From assembly GCF_002095395.1 (NCBI RefSeq), contig NZ_MJEI01000093.1:1-64000 (forward strand): a stretch of 64,000 nucleotides of DNA. The letters run 5' to 3'. Both the position numbers and the translations under genes were made by a program. Source of the DNA: Williamsia sp. 1135. Lineage in GTDB: Bacteria > Actinomycetota > Actinomycetes > Mycobacteriales > Mycobacteriaceae. Below are positions 1-7,118 of the stretch, piece after piece. How positions within the stretch are numbered: position 1 is the stretch's first letter; each line of letters begins with the position of its first letter. The notes under the pieces were generated by a model that was not told the DNA's origin, did no database searches, and saw only the letters and a program-made list of their open reading frames with translations.

Positions 1-1
1 C

Positions 2-256
2 CGTGATGGGGCGGTCCGGATCGTCGAGGAGACGGGTAAACCGATCGCCCAGGTCGCGCGCGATCTGGGGGTCAACGAGGGCACCCTGGGCAACTGGGTC
101 AACCGTGCGCGCGCCGAGCGCGGCGGCGAGGATGAGGCGAGCGGCGATAGTGCTGCCGAGCTCAAGCGGTTGCGTGCCGAGGTGGCCGAGTTGCGGATGG
201 AGCGCGATGTTTTAAAACGATCGGTGGTCCTGTGGGTGAAGGAGGCGACGAAGTGA
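2..256 (+). CDS. IS3-family transposase OrfA (helix-turn-helix subunit), 5' truncated by window edge
   Basis: The frame opening at base 2 reads an HTH (VEETGKPIAQVARDLGVNE, then TLGNWV) followed by a leucine-zipper-like stretch (AELKRLRAEVAELRMERDVLK), the normal end of an IS3 OrfA. It binds the element's terminal repeats and, by frameshift, forms the N-terminal part of the OrfAB transposase. It ends at TGA 254-256 and overlaps orfB. The slippery heptamer TTTAAAA at 211-217 lies in the right register (T TTA AAA) for a -1 shift into the orfB frame. The start codon is outside the window. Confidence 0.8.
   Translation, partial: RDGAVRIVEETGKPIAQVARDLGVNEGTLGNWVNRARAERGGEDEASGDSAAELKRLRAEVAELRMERDVLKRSVVLWVKEATK
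211..217 (+). promoter_or_regulatory. -1 programmed ribosomal frameshift site (TTTAAAA)
   Basis: In the orfA frame the codons are GTT TTA AAA CGA, so the heptamer fits the X XXY YYZ rule. A one-base backward slip joins orfA to the open orfB frame at 217. The -1 frame has no stop between here and orfB's first start codon. This is the established way IS3 elements make OrfAB; for this copy it is inferred from position and register. Confidence 0.6.
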
Positions 257-1191
257 TGCTGGCCCGCTTCATCGCAGAGCAGAGGACCACCTATCGAGTG
301 CCACATACGGTCACGTGCGCGCTGCTTGGCGTGAGTATGGCGTGGTTCTACAAGTGGTTCAAGCGTTCTCAAAAGCCGGGTGCAGCAACAGGATTGCATA
401 CCGCGCGTGACTATCGGCGCGACACGGTAGACCGCGCAGTCAAGGTCAAGTTCATGACATTGCGGGGCTTGCATGGTTCCCCGCGGCTGCACGTGGACCT
501 GCGTGAGGACGGGTGGACAGTGAGCGAGAAGACGGTCGCGGATTCGATGCGCCGGCAGGGTTTGGTGGCACGCCGGATCCGTCGCCGAAACGGGCTGACC
601 CGGCAGGACAAGACGGCACCGAAGTTCCCGGATCTGGTGCGCCGGAACTTCACCGCGACGCGTCCGAACGAGAAGTGGGTCGGCGATATCACCGAGATCC
701 CGACTGCGGCCGGGAAGTTGTATCTGGCGACCGTGATCGACCTCTACAGCCGCCGATTGCTGGGTGCGGCCACCAGCGTGCATCCAGACGCACCGCTCGC
801 GTGTGCAGCAATCGAGATGGCGGTGGCCACCCGAGGCGGTAAGCAGGCCATAAGGCGTGACGAGGAGTCCGAACGGGTCATCTTCCACAGTGACCGCGGG
901 TCGACGTACACCTCCAACAAGTTCACCAAGCTGTGCCGTCGGATGGGACTCCGTCAGTCGATGGGCCGCGTCGGGTCATGCTTCGACAATGCCGCTGCCG
1001 AAGCGTTCTTCTCTTCCCTGGAGTGGGAGGTACTGTCACGCAACGATTTCGAGACTCTTGCCGGAGCCAAGGCCGGTGTGCTTGACTGGTGTTACGGCTT
1101 CTACAACCACGTCCGCCGGCACTCCACGATTGGGATGGTCAGCCCCATCGACTACGAGAACGCTGCAGTCGCGGAGCCCGAAGCCGCATAG
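232..1191 (+). CDS. IS3-family transposase OrfB (DDE integrase domain)
   Basis: 319 residues when started at GTG 232; in vivo it is probably made as an OrfAB fusion by -1 frameshifting at 211-217. An HTH_21-like region (residues 55-110) precedes a retroviral-type integrase core (rve). The DDE triad is visible: D in VGDITEI (about residue 150), D in FHSDRGSTY (about 220) and E in DNAAAEAFFSSLE (about 257). The frame is intact to its stop, so the element could still be active if the unseen left end is whole. Length fits the IS3 family. Confidence 0.9.
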   Translation: MGEGGDEVMLARFIAEQRTTYRVPHTVTCALLGVSMAWFYKWFKRSQKPGAATGLHTARDYRRDTVDRAVKVKFMTLRGLHGSPRLHVDLREDGWTVSEKTVADSMRRQGLVARRIRRRNGLTRQDKTAPKFPDLVRRNFTATRPNEKWVGDITEIPTAAGKLYLATVIDLYSRRLLGAATSVHPDAPLACAAIEMAVATRGGKQAIRRDEESERVIFHSDRGSTYTSNKFTKLCRRMGLRQSMGRVGSCFDNAAAEAFFSSLEWEVLSRNDFETLAGAKAGVLDWCYGFYNHVRRHSTIGMVSPIDYENAAVAEPEAA

Positions 1192-1241
1192 AGGAGTCCT
1201 CCACGATTTGGGGGGAACCACACCCAACAGACTGCCTCACC

Positions 1242-1258
1242 TATCACTTTGAGTGATA
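1242..1258. repeat. 17-bp palindrome just outside the IS right end
   Basis: TATCACTTTGAGTGATA: 7-bp perfect arms around a 3-base centre, in AT-rich sequence 20 bases beyond the presumed IS end. It could be an operator of the interrupted locus or a small hairpin. No gene clearly starts next to it. Confidence 0.35.
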
Positions 1259-1302
1259 CCACTGATAATGGTATGCGAGATCGTTGACGGACGGTTTACT
1301 GA

Positions 1303-1620
1303 CTACCACACTCGAGACCTGGGGACGCAAGAGTTGGAACCGTCATTACTGAATCTGGCGATGACAAAGGGGGATTCGTTGATGGGGCTAAGGCTGACTG
1401 GGCAGTCGGTTATCCGGATGGGGGCATCGTCGAGTTCGGCTGCAACGAGGTGGCCGCAAAGACCACTTTCGACATGCAGCGCTCGGCAACCTGGACGACG
1501 ACGGGGGAGTCCGTTCGCCCGCGCCTGCTCACCAGGACGGACCGTCGCGGTCCGTACCTGGAGGTCGAGCACGGCGCCGCGTCCTATGCGACGGCAGTTC
1601 CCTCGAGTTCGACCAGCTGA
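1303..1620 (+). pseudogene. Possible coding remnant without a start codon
   Basis: The frame from 1303 to TGA 1618-1620 reads through ADWAVGYPDGGIVEFGC and FDMQRSATW with G/C-rich third positions typical of real genes here, but it has no usable start and no recognised domain. The reading resembles small phage or hypothetical actinobacterial proteins only loosely. Its end overlaps the 3' end of the ridA-like pseudogene on the other strand (ends at 1584). The 1192-1583 interval otherwise holds only the IS end and the palindrome at 1242-1258. Confidence 0.25.
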
Positions 1621-1984
1621 CCCGGGATGGCCAACCGCGTCACGCCGAGCATCGTGGTGGTCGGCGCCACGCCGGCGGCGCCCAGTCGCGACGCCAGCTC
1701 GCCGTAGTGTTGGAACAGTAGGTCGACATCGGTGGTGAGACGTTGAGCCGCAACAGGTTTGACAGAGACATACCCGCTTCGCCGAGTACGGCGACGAGGT
1801 TTTCCACACTCAGCCTCAGCTGGCCGCCCATGTCATCGGAGTGCGCGGGCGAGCCGTCGCTGTTCATCGCGGTCTGCCCAGAGCAGTAGAGGGTTCGGCT
1901 GTGTCCGGACACGAGTTCGCCCTGGTTGAAACCCATCTCCACCGACCACGCCACAGGGTTGACCGCTGTCCGCCGCACTGCCAT
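1584..1984 (-). pseudogene. RidA/YjgF-family enamine/imine deaminase, frameshifted
   Basis: From ATG at 1984 the protein reads MAVRRTAVNPVAWSVEMGFN, then YCSGQTAMNSDG and SLSNLLRLNV, a clear RidA-family N-terminus. After LRLNV (near 1738) the frame changes and continues as TTDVDLLFQHYGELASRLG, then APTTTMLGVTRLAIPGQLVE, to TAG at 1584. The shift fits loss of one base in a YTTDVD-coding stretch. RidA proteins hydrolyse reactive enamine/imine intermediates. It is divergent from the YafY-type regulator at 2079, which may control it; an AGAAGCTTCT palindrome lies between them. The frameshift is either true decay or a sequencing indel. Confidence 0.75.
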
Positions 1985-2020
1985 TTCGACTCCATCCAAT
2001 TGCTTCGTTTACTACCTGTC

Positions 2021-2030
2021 AGAAGCTTCT
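2021..2030. promoter_or_regulatory. Palindrome in the ridA-like/regulator divergent region
   Basis: AGAAGCTTCT, a perfect 10-bp palindrome midway between the two divergent starts (1984 and 2079). A further CTTCTG lies at 2047-2052, giving an imperfect larger dyad with CAGAAG at 2020-2025. Candidate operator for the adjacent WYL/YafY-type regulator; inference only. Confidence 0.3.
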
Positions 2031-2078
2031 CAGCAATACACGACACCTTCTGTCATGTATTTCGATACCGTTCCTGGA

Positions 2079-3051
2079 ATGCGCGCTGATCGGTTGGTCT
2101 CCCTGGTGCTGCTCCTACGCCAGGGCGGCCAGATGTCAGCGTCTGAGCTGGCCAGGGAGCTGGAGGTCTCGACCCGAACGGTTCTGCGACATCGAAGCGT
2201 TGTCCGTGGCCGGCGTTCCCGTATACGCCGAGCGTGGCCGCCACGGTGGCTTCACATTGTTGCCCGGGCTCCGGACTGAACTCACCGGACTCAATCACGA
2301 GGAAACCCTGGCACTGTTGGCGGCGGGATCGGGGAGCGGAGAGAAGGCGTTCGGGCTCGGATCCGCGCTGGCGTCCGCGCTGCGAAAGGTCGTCGACGCG
2401 CTACCGGAGAGTCACCGCGCCACCGCGGGCGGTGCGGTACAACGACTTCTCATCGATGCGGAATCCGACCTGCTCTCGCGCCGATCGCTCACCGAGGAGG
2501 TGGCCGGCCCAGCGATGATCGAGGTCCGACGAGCGGTCTTGGCCGGGCGCAAACTGCGGATTCACTACACGGCCGCGGGGCAGGAGCCACAATGGCGGAC
2601 GGTGGACCCGATCGGTCTGGTCACAGCCCGCGGCAGTGCGTACCTACTCGCCACCCGAGCCGGAGCGGACCGCACCTACCGATTGTCGCGCGTGCTGGCG
2701 GCCGAAGTCATGTCCGAGCCCGCGGAACGCTCGGAGCACGTGGATCTACCGCAGATCTGGCGTGAGCGAAGTGCTCAGTTCCGAACGGGCGGAGAGCAAT
2801 ACACGGTGCAGGTCCGAGTAGACCCCGAACAGCGTGAGGAGTTGTCAAACGTCGCCCTGGCCGTACTGACCGAGGACACCGATCCTGATGGTTGGCTTCG
2901 GCTGACAGTGGCGTACCAGGATGCACGGCACGCCGAATGGGCGCTGTGGCAACTCGGTCCACACGTCGAGGCCCTTGCCCCGCAGCTGCTCAGGAACACT
3001 CTGCACGCCCGTGCAGTCGCGATCGCGCAGTGTTACGAACCGCCGTCCTGA
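2079..3051 (+). pseudogene. YafY-type HTH/WYL-domain transcriptional regulator, frameshifted
   Basis: The N-terminus MRADRLVSLVLLLRQGGQMS, then ARELEVSTRTVLR, is the HTH of YafY-family regulators, in which DIEAL normally follows. Here the frame changes at about 2190 and the next frame continues IEALSVAGVPVYAERGRHGG and the WYL domain (LRIHYTAAGQEPQWRTVDPI, then YLLATR and TYRLSRV) to the stop at 3051. A two-base loss or one-base gain explains the break. WYL domains sense ligands and, with the HTH, usually control a neighbouring gene, here the divergent ridA-like gene. ATG 2055 is an alternative start. Its end overlaps the convergent membrane-protein gene by 19 bases. Confidence 0.75.
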
Positions 3052-3356
3052 CCTCGTGCGGACTCTGGGCGGGGATACGCGCTGCGGTAGCGGGCCCGAC
3101 GCAATCGCGTCATCCGTTTGTCCAAGTCCGGATCGTCGGTTTCATGCCTGTTCGAGATCAACACCGCGGCGGTGATGGACGCGAAGACGACGGCGACCAC
3201 CACTCCGATCACCGCCCCGAGGGCAGAACCGCCCGCCCAGAAGAAGAGCGCAAGCGCGATCCCTGCAAAGGTCGCAAGACCGCTGAGGAAGCCCACCCAT
3301 CCCTTGGCTCGCAGGCGGATTATTCTGCGGCGTCGTTCGATAGCGTCTCCCGGCAT
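3033..3356 (-). CDS. Small two-helix membrane protein of unknown function
   Basis: 107 residues. A basic N-terminus (MPGDAIERRRRIIRLRAKGW) leads into two adjacent hydrophobic helices (about residues 22-43 and 46-68) and a charged tail rich in Asp and Arg, so both ends are probably cytoplasmic. The start is supported by AAGGGA 8 bases upstream of ATG. It converges on and overlaps the 3' end of the YafY-type regulator. I do not recognise a named family. Confidence 0.6.
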   Translation of the reverse strand: MPGDAIERRRRIIRLRAKGWVGFLSGLATFAGIALALFFWAGGSALGAVIGVVVAVVFASITAAVLISNRHETDDPDLDKRMTRLRRARYRSAYPRPESARGQDGGS

Positions 3357-3628
3357 GTGATGTCCCTTCGATTTGCGGATCGAGCGCGTCCGTCACTCGT
3401 AGCTACATCGAACGTCGCTTTCTGAATGCAGCCTTGCCGGGCTGTCGAGAGATTGAATACCCACCGTAGGAACGGTTAAACGATCGACAACCCGACGCTA
3501 GGTCTATATCGACGTCTCGTCCCGCCATTTGGTCGTGGGAGAGCGCGATAAATCCCTCGCGCTGCTGCCGCCACGACTGTTAGCGTGGCGCTTCGCACCA
3601 GAGACCGACCAGAGCAAGGAATGAAAGC
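3357..3628. other. Non-coding interval upstream of rsgA
   Basis: No convincing coding frame. Two short dyads are visible: AGCGCG/CGCGCT (ten-base spacer) near 3543-3566 and CCACG/CGTGG near 3581-3598. They could form leader-RNA hairpins before the small ORF at 3629 and rsgA, but I recognise no riboswitch class. Confidence 0.3.
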
Positions 3629-3748
3629 ATGACCGCGATAACTGCCGCCACGGAGGCCCTGCGTCCTCATCCGCGTCAACTATCCAGTCAGCTCAAGAAG
3701 GTCTCATCATGTCTTCATCTTCGAAAGAACCTGCTTCTCCACACCTGA
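3629..3748 (+). CDS. Possible 39-residue leader ORF overlapping the rsgA start
   Basis: ATG at 3629 is preceded by AAGGA at a usable distance (GCAAGGAATGAAAGC). The frame reads MTAITAATEALRPHPRQLSS and stops at 3746-3748, about 40 bases inside the rsgA-like gene (start 3709) in another frame. It may couple translation to rsgA or be fortuitous. No family is recognised. Confidence 0.25.
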   Translation: MTAITAATEALRPHPRQLSSQLKKVSSCLHLRKNLLLHT

Positions 3749-4790
3749 TCGACCACGGTTGGAATGACCGCGTGGCGCACCTCTTCGCGCCCTTCACCGG
3801 CCCAGGTGTGGTTCCAGGCCGCGTTGTCTGCGTCTACCGAGGTCACTGCGACATCGCGACCCCGACCGGCACCGTTCGGGCGAGTACCCGGTCCGTTACC
3901 GGCGCCGATCCGGTGTCGGCGGTGTGCACCGGTGACTGGGCGGCGGTCGAGACGGCTCATTCCCCGCGGGTGGTCTCGGTGCTACCCCGCAGCAGTGCTC
4001 TGGTCCGTTCCACTGCGGATCGCACGCTCGGCAACAGGTGTTGGCGGCCAACGTCGACAGCGTCGTGGTCACCATCTCGGCATCGATCCCGCTCAAGAAC
4101 GCGCGGATCGAGCGATTGCTCGCCGTGGCCTGGGACAGCGGGGCCAAGCCTGTCGTTGCAGTGACCAAAGCCGACCTGAGCGACGATGTGCAGGCATTCT
4201 CTGCCGACGTCTCCGCTGCAGCGGTGGGCGTCGATGTGGTCGTCACGAGTGCGACCACGACGGAGGGGCTCGATGCCCTGACATCGACACTCGACGGCAC
4301 TGCCGTGCTGATCGGACCGTCCGGCGCCGGTAAGTCCACGCTTGCGAACGCCTTGCTCGGTGAGGACATCCTCGCCACCGGGCCAGTACGTTCCGCCGAC
4401 GGAAAAGGGCGGCACACGACCGTGCATCGCGAGCTACGTCCAATGCCCGGAGGCGGGGTTCTCATCGACACCCCTGGGCTGAGGGCGCTGGGTGTCGCGG
4501 ATATCGGTGCCGCGCTGGAGAACGTCTTCCGCGATATCGACCACCTCGCGGGGCAATGCAGTTTCCGCGATTGCACTCATCGGACGGAAGCGGGTTGTGC
4601 GGTCGCTGATGCAGTCGTCGCCGGGCGACTTGCTGCCGATCGGCTGGAGCGCTACCGCAAACTGAAGTGGGAAAGCGATTGGCAGGCTGCGCGTTCAAAC
4701 GTGCGAGCGGCCAAGGAACGCAAGCGTCGTGACAAGGCGATCGCCAGGGACCAGCGGGCCATGTACCGGTTCCGCGACCGTCAGCGCTGA
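3709..4790 (+). pseudogene. rsgA: RsgA-type circularly permuted ribosome-assembly GTPase, frameshifted
   Basis: Residues 1-108 (MSSSSKEPASPHLIDHGWND onward) form the N-terminal OB-fold region; near 4030-4037 one base is missing and the rest continues in another frame from VLAANVDSVVVTISASIP. The GTPase core shows the permuted order typical of RsgA: TKAD (G4) first, then GPSGAGKST (G1), then DTPGLR (G3). A C-terminal zinc motif follows (CSFRDCTHRTEAGC). RsgA assists late 30S ribosome maturation. The break, where GKQVLAANVD would be expected, fits loss of one A from an AAA run and so could be a sequencing error. A small possible ORF overlaps its start. Confidence 0.85.
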
Positions 4791-4891
4791 CGCTGAAAAC
4801 ATTGTTGTGGTCGTCCGGGAACTTTCTGCGCTGACGGGTGCTCTTATCTACAACAACCGAGAACGACCACCACCGAGCAAAGGAAAACATC

Positions 4892-5107
4892 ATGAGCGTC
4901 GAAAACTACGACACCAACGCAGACGGCTACATCGACACCGTCCTGACCGACACCAACGGCGACGGCTGGGCCGACGTCGAAGAGTACGACACCAACTTCG
5001 ACGGCTGGACCGACACCGTCATGACCGACGTCGACTACGACGGCTGGAGCGACGTCACCGAATACGACACCGACTACGACGGCTACTTCGACACCGTCGC
5101 GGCCTGA
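4892..5107 (+). CDS. Acidic DxDxDG-repeat protein, five exact 13-residue repeats
   Basis: 71 residues: a six-residue leader (MSVENY) and then exactly five 13-residue units to the stop, each D-[TV]-[ND]-x-D-G-[YW]-x-D-[TV]-x-x-x. Units alternate between a DTVxT/A-type end and a DVxEY end, so the underlying period may be 26. D-x-[ND]-x-D-G resembles EF-hand, dockerin or thrombospondin-3 calcium loops, suggesting Ca2+ binding; that role is inference. There is no signal peptide or membrane segment. The start at 4892 is fixed by AAAGGA seven to eight bases upstream. The gene is followed by a strong hairpin (5123-5158), so it is probably a separate transcript from the downstream operon. Confidence 0.8.
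   Translation: MSVENYDTNADGYIDTVLTDTNGDGWADVEEYDTNFDGWTDTVMTDVDYDGWSDVTEYDTDYDGYFDTVAA
4910..5104 (+). repeat. Five 39-bp in-frame tandem repeats
   Basis: Units at 4910-4948, 4949-4987, 4988-5026, 5027-5065 and 5066-5104. Each begins GAC and has GACGGCT at its centre. Identity is high at conserved codons and lower at the variable positions, so the array is old or under selection rather than freshly amplified. Confidence 0.85.
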
Positions 5108-5122
5108 GCCATCTCCGCCCCT

Positions 5123-5158
5123 GACGCCCGCTGATCGCCAACGCGATCGGCGGGCGTC
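5123..5158 (+). terminator. Strong hairpin terminator after the repeat-protein gene
   Basis: A 16-bp stem (GACGCCCGCTGATCGC with GCGATCGGCGGGCGTC, one G-T pair) around the loop CAAC. It lies 16 bases after the stop at 5107 and is followed by TCTCTGT, a weak T tract. It separates the repeat-protein gene from the operon starting at 5213. Confidence 0.75.
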
Positions 5159-5190
5159 TCTGTATGTGGAGACCACTTGCCAGATCGTAA

Positions 5191-5207
5191 TTACTCATTT
5201 AGAGTAA
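5191..5207. promoter_or_regulatory. AT-rich palindrome, candidate operator of the downstream operon
   Basis: TTACTCATTTAGAGTAA: perfect 6-bp arms with a five-base centre, striking in this GC-rich genome, between the terminator and the operon's first ATG (5213). It overlaps a TAATTA stretch that could be a -10 element. The operon's last gene encodes an NrtR-like DNA-binding protein, the obvious candidate to bind it (inference). Confidence 0.5.
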
Positions 5208-5212
5208 AAGCC

Positions 5213-6139
5213 ATGAACACATGGCATCCGGCGGAAGTGGTGGATCTGATCACACAGGCCCGCAGCGCATTTGATGTCTTCGGACCTGATTCCTCGACGC
5301 CGGCAGGCAAGCGCGCCGGCCGACGGCTTCATCGCGCACTGATTGCCGCTGTACATCCGGACCGCGCGGCGGCCGCAGGCCTCGACCGTGCACTCGCCGC
5401 ACAAGCGACCGCGGAGCTGAATCGGCTCTACGACGCGTGGATGACAGTGGACGCGGACGTCCGAGGCCCGCATGTTGTCGGCCCCCACAGCACCTACGTT
5501 CTGAAGGGGCGCCTATGGGCGACACCTGGGACTGTCGCCTATCGCACCGATGACCCGCTGGTGCGTGTCGAGATCGCGCGGCAGGTCGGGGTCGGCGCCC
5601 AGCCTCTCGGGTTCTTGTACGACGCGCTTGCGGCACAACGGATGGATGCGTTCGTGCCCGAGGTCGTCGAGTCGGCGATCACCGACGGCCATCAGTGGAC
5701 TGCCTACCGGTTACCGGCGGGGATGCGATCCCTGCGTGAGGTGCACGCTGCCTACCCTGCGGGCCTCGACGGACGTGACTGGGCGTGGATGGCGCGCCGC
5801 ATTCTGATGACTCTGGCGGCGGCCAACCGCACGCACGGCGCTCTGACGCTCGACACTGTGCTGATCCATCCCGCCGAACACGGCGTGATGCTCACGGGGT
5901 GGGAGCCGGCGCGTGGTGGCGGCGACATCGACGGGGCCGCGGTTGCTGACCTCTTCGCGATCATGCTGGGTGATTCAGCAGCTCAACAGGTTTTGTTCGC
6001 GGGAGCATCTGAGCGACTCTCGCTGTCGCGGCAACTGCACGAATACGACCTGCTCTTGCAACGGCTGTATGGAGAACGCCGATTCCGGCGTTTCACGCTC
6101 GCCGACCAGACCACAGCGACGTCCACCGGGACGCGCTGA
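5213..6139 (+). CDS. J-domain-like protein fused to a degenerate protein-kinase fold
   Basis: 308 residues from ATG 5213. Residues about 5-75 resemble a J-domain, with the diagnostic HPD (AAVHPDRAAA, about residue 48), suggesting an Hsp70-type partner or a scaffold. Residues 90-290 look like a kinase fold: YVLKGRLWATPGTVAYR resembles a P-loop strand pair, and HGALTLDTVLIHP at the catalytic loop resembles HRDxxxxN without the catalytic Asp, with TGW where DFG would be. This predicts a pseudokinase. TTG 5177 has a good Shine-Dalgarno (GGAGA) and could add 12 residues, but those overlap the AT-rich palindrome. It is the first gene of a four-gene operon; the next starts 19 bases downstream. Confidence 0.75.
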   Translation: MNTWHPAEVVDLITQARSAFDVFGPDSSTPAGKRAGRRLHRALIAAVHPDRAAAAGLDRALAAQATAELNRLYDAWMTVDADVRGPHVVGPHSTYVLKGRLWATPGTVAYRTDDPLVRVEIARQVGVGAQPLGFLYDALAAQRMDAFVPEVVESAITDGHQWTAYRLPAGMRSLREVHAAYPAGLDGRDWAWMARRILMTLAAANRTHGALTLDTVLIHPAEHGVMLTGWEPARGGGDIDGAAVADLFAIMLGDSAAQQVLFAGASERLSLSRQLHEYDLLLQRLYGERRFRRFTLADQTTATSTGTR

Positions 6140-6158
6140 ACGATGAAGGAGTAACACC

Positions 6159-7118
6159 ATGGGTGGAGGATATTGGGACACCAGCGCCTACCAGGCGGCT
6201 GCAGCATCACGCCGGACTGCCGGCGTCGACGACTTCGGCTACTCGGCGACCATGCGAAATGTTCCGCGTAACAAACGCAAAGCTGCTCCCGCACTCGATG
6301 TTTTCGGGGCGCGCACCAGGGAGGCCCGCGATTCTGACGAACACCCGAACTCGACTCCGATCGTCGTGCTGTTCGATGTCACCGGCTCGATGGGACGTGT
6401 GCCGGTGACAGTGCAGCGGCGTCTTGCCGACCTGCTCGGACTGCTCACCAGGGGTGGATACGTCCAAGACCCGCAGATCATGGTCGGCGCGATCGGCGAC
6501 GACCAATTTGATTCTGTGCCACTGCAAATGGGGCAGTTCGAATCCGACAACAGGATAGACGAACAACTGCGTGACATCTACCTCGAGGGCGGCGGCGGGG
6601 GTGACAAGCGTGAGGGTTACGCGCTCGCCGCATACTTCCTGAACACCCGCGCCCAGACCGACGCCTGGGACAAGCGCGGCAAGAAGGGATACGTCTTCAT
6701 CATCGGGGACGAGATGAACAAGCAGGTCCTGTTCGCAGAGTCGGTGCGCCGCTTCATCGGCGACGATCTCACCGAGAACGTCGACGTCGAGCAGGTGTAT
6801 CGCCGGCTGCAGGAGAGGTGGAATGTCTACTACGTCTTGCCGAACCTGACGAGCTACTACAACGATCCAGAGGTGGAAGCTCACTGGCGGGCACTTGTCG
6901 GCGAGCGGTTTCTCAAGCTCGACGACCCGGACGGTGTTGCCGATCTGCTCGCCTTGACCATCGGCATCGTCGAGGACGCGATCTCCCTCGACGAGGGATT
7001 GGCGGATTTGCAGAGAGCGGGGGCGACCACGGCCCCGGCTGTCGGCACCGCACTGGCGCGGATGCGCACCAGCACAGCCGTTGTCGCCGGCGGTGGCAGA
7101 CTCCCGGCAGATCTGTGA
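6159..7118 (+). CDS. VWA (von Willebrand factor A) domain protein
   Basis: 319 residues. ATG 6159 follows AAGGAG. Residues about 65-260 form a VWA domain with the metal-site motif as DVTGS (FDVTGSMGRVP, about residue 73); later strands include MVGAIGDDQFDSVPLQM and GYVFIIGDEMNKQ. The N-terminus is rich in Gly, Tyr and Ala (MGGGYWDTSAYQAAAASRR) and may be flexible. No signal peptide or membrane segment, so a cytosolic Mg2+-dependent protein-interaction module is likely. Its stop shares bases with the ATG of the PurA-like gene (7118), so the two are translationally coupled. Client unknown; the pseudokinase/J-domain protein and the PurA-like enzyme are the obvious candidates. Confidence 0.85.
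   Translation: MGGGYWDTSAYQAAAASRRTAGVDDFGYSATMRNVPRNKRKAAPALDVFGARTREARDSDEHPNSTPIVVLFDVTGSMGRVPVTVQRRLADLLGLLTRGGYVQDPQIMVGAIGDDQFDSVPLQMGQFESDNRIDEQLRDIYLEGGGGGDKREGYALAAYFLNTRAQTDAWDKRGKKGYVFIIGDEMNKQVLFAESVRRFIGDDLTENVDVEQVYRRLQERWNVYYVLPNLTSYYNDPEVEAHWRALVGERFLKLDDPDGVADLLALTIGIVEDAISLDEGLADLQRAGATTAPAVGTALARMRTSTAVVAGGGRLPADL

Larger units (their letters stand above)
1..1220 (+). mobile_element. IS3-family insertion sequence, left end outside the window
   Basis: An orfA fragment and a complete orfB in overlapping frames, with the classical IS3 order. The right end is probably near 1220: read on the minus strand from there the sequence begins TGGTTCCCCCCAAATCG, and IS3-family ends normally start with TG. 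The left inverted repeat lies outside the window, so the exact end and the target duplication cannot be confirmed. The element borders a stretch with three frameshifted genes. Confidence 0.7.
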
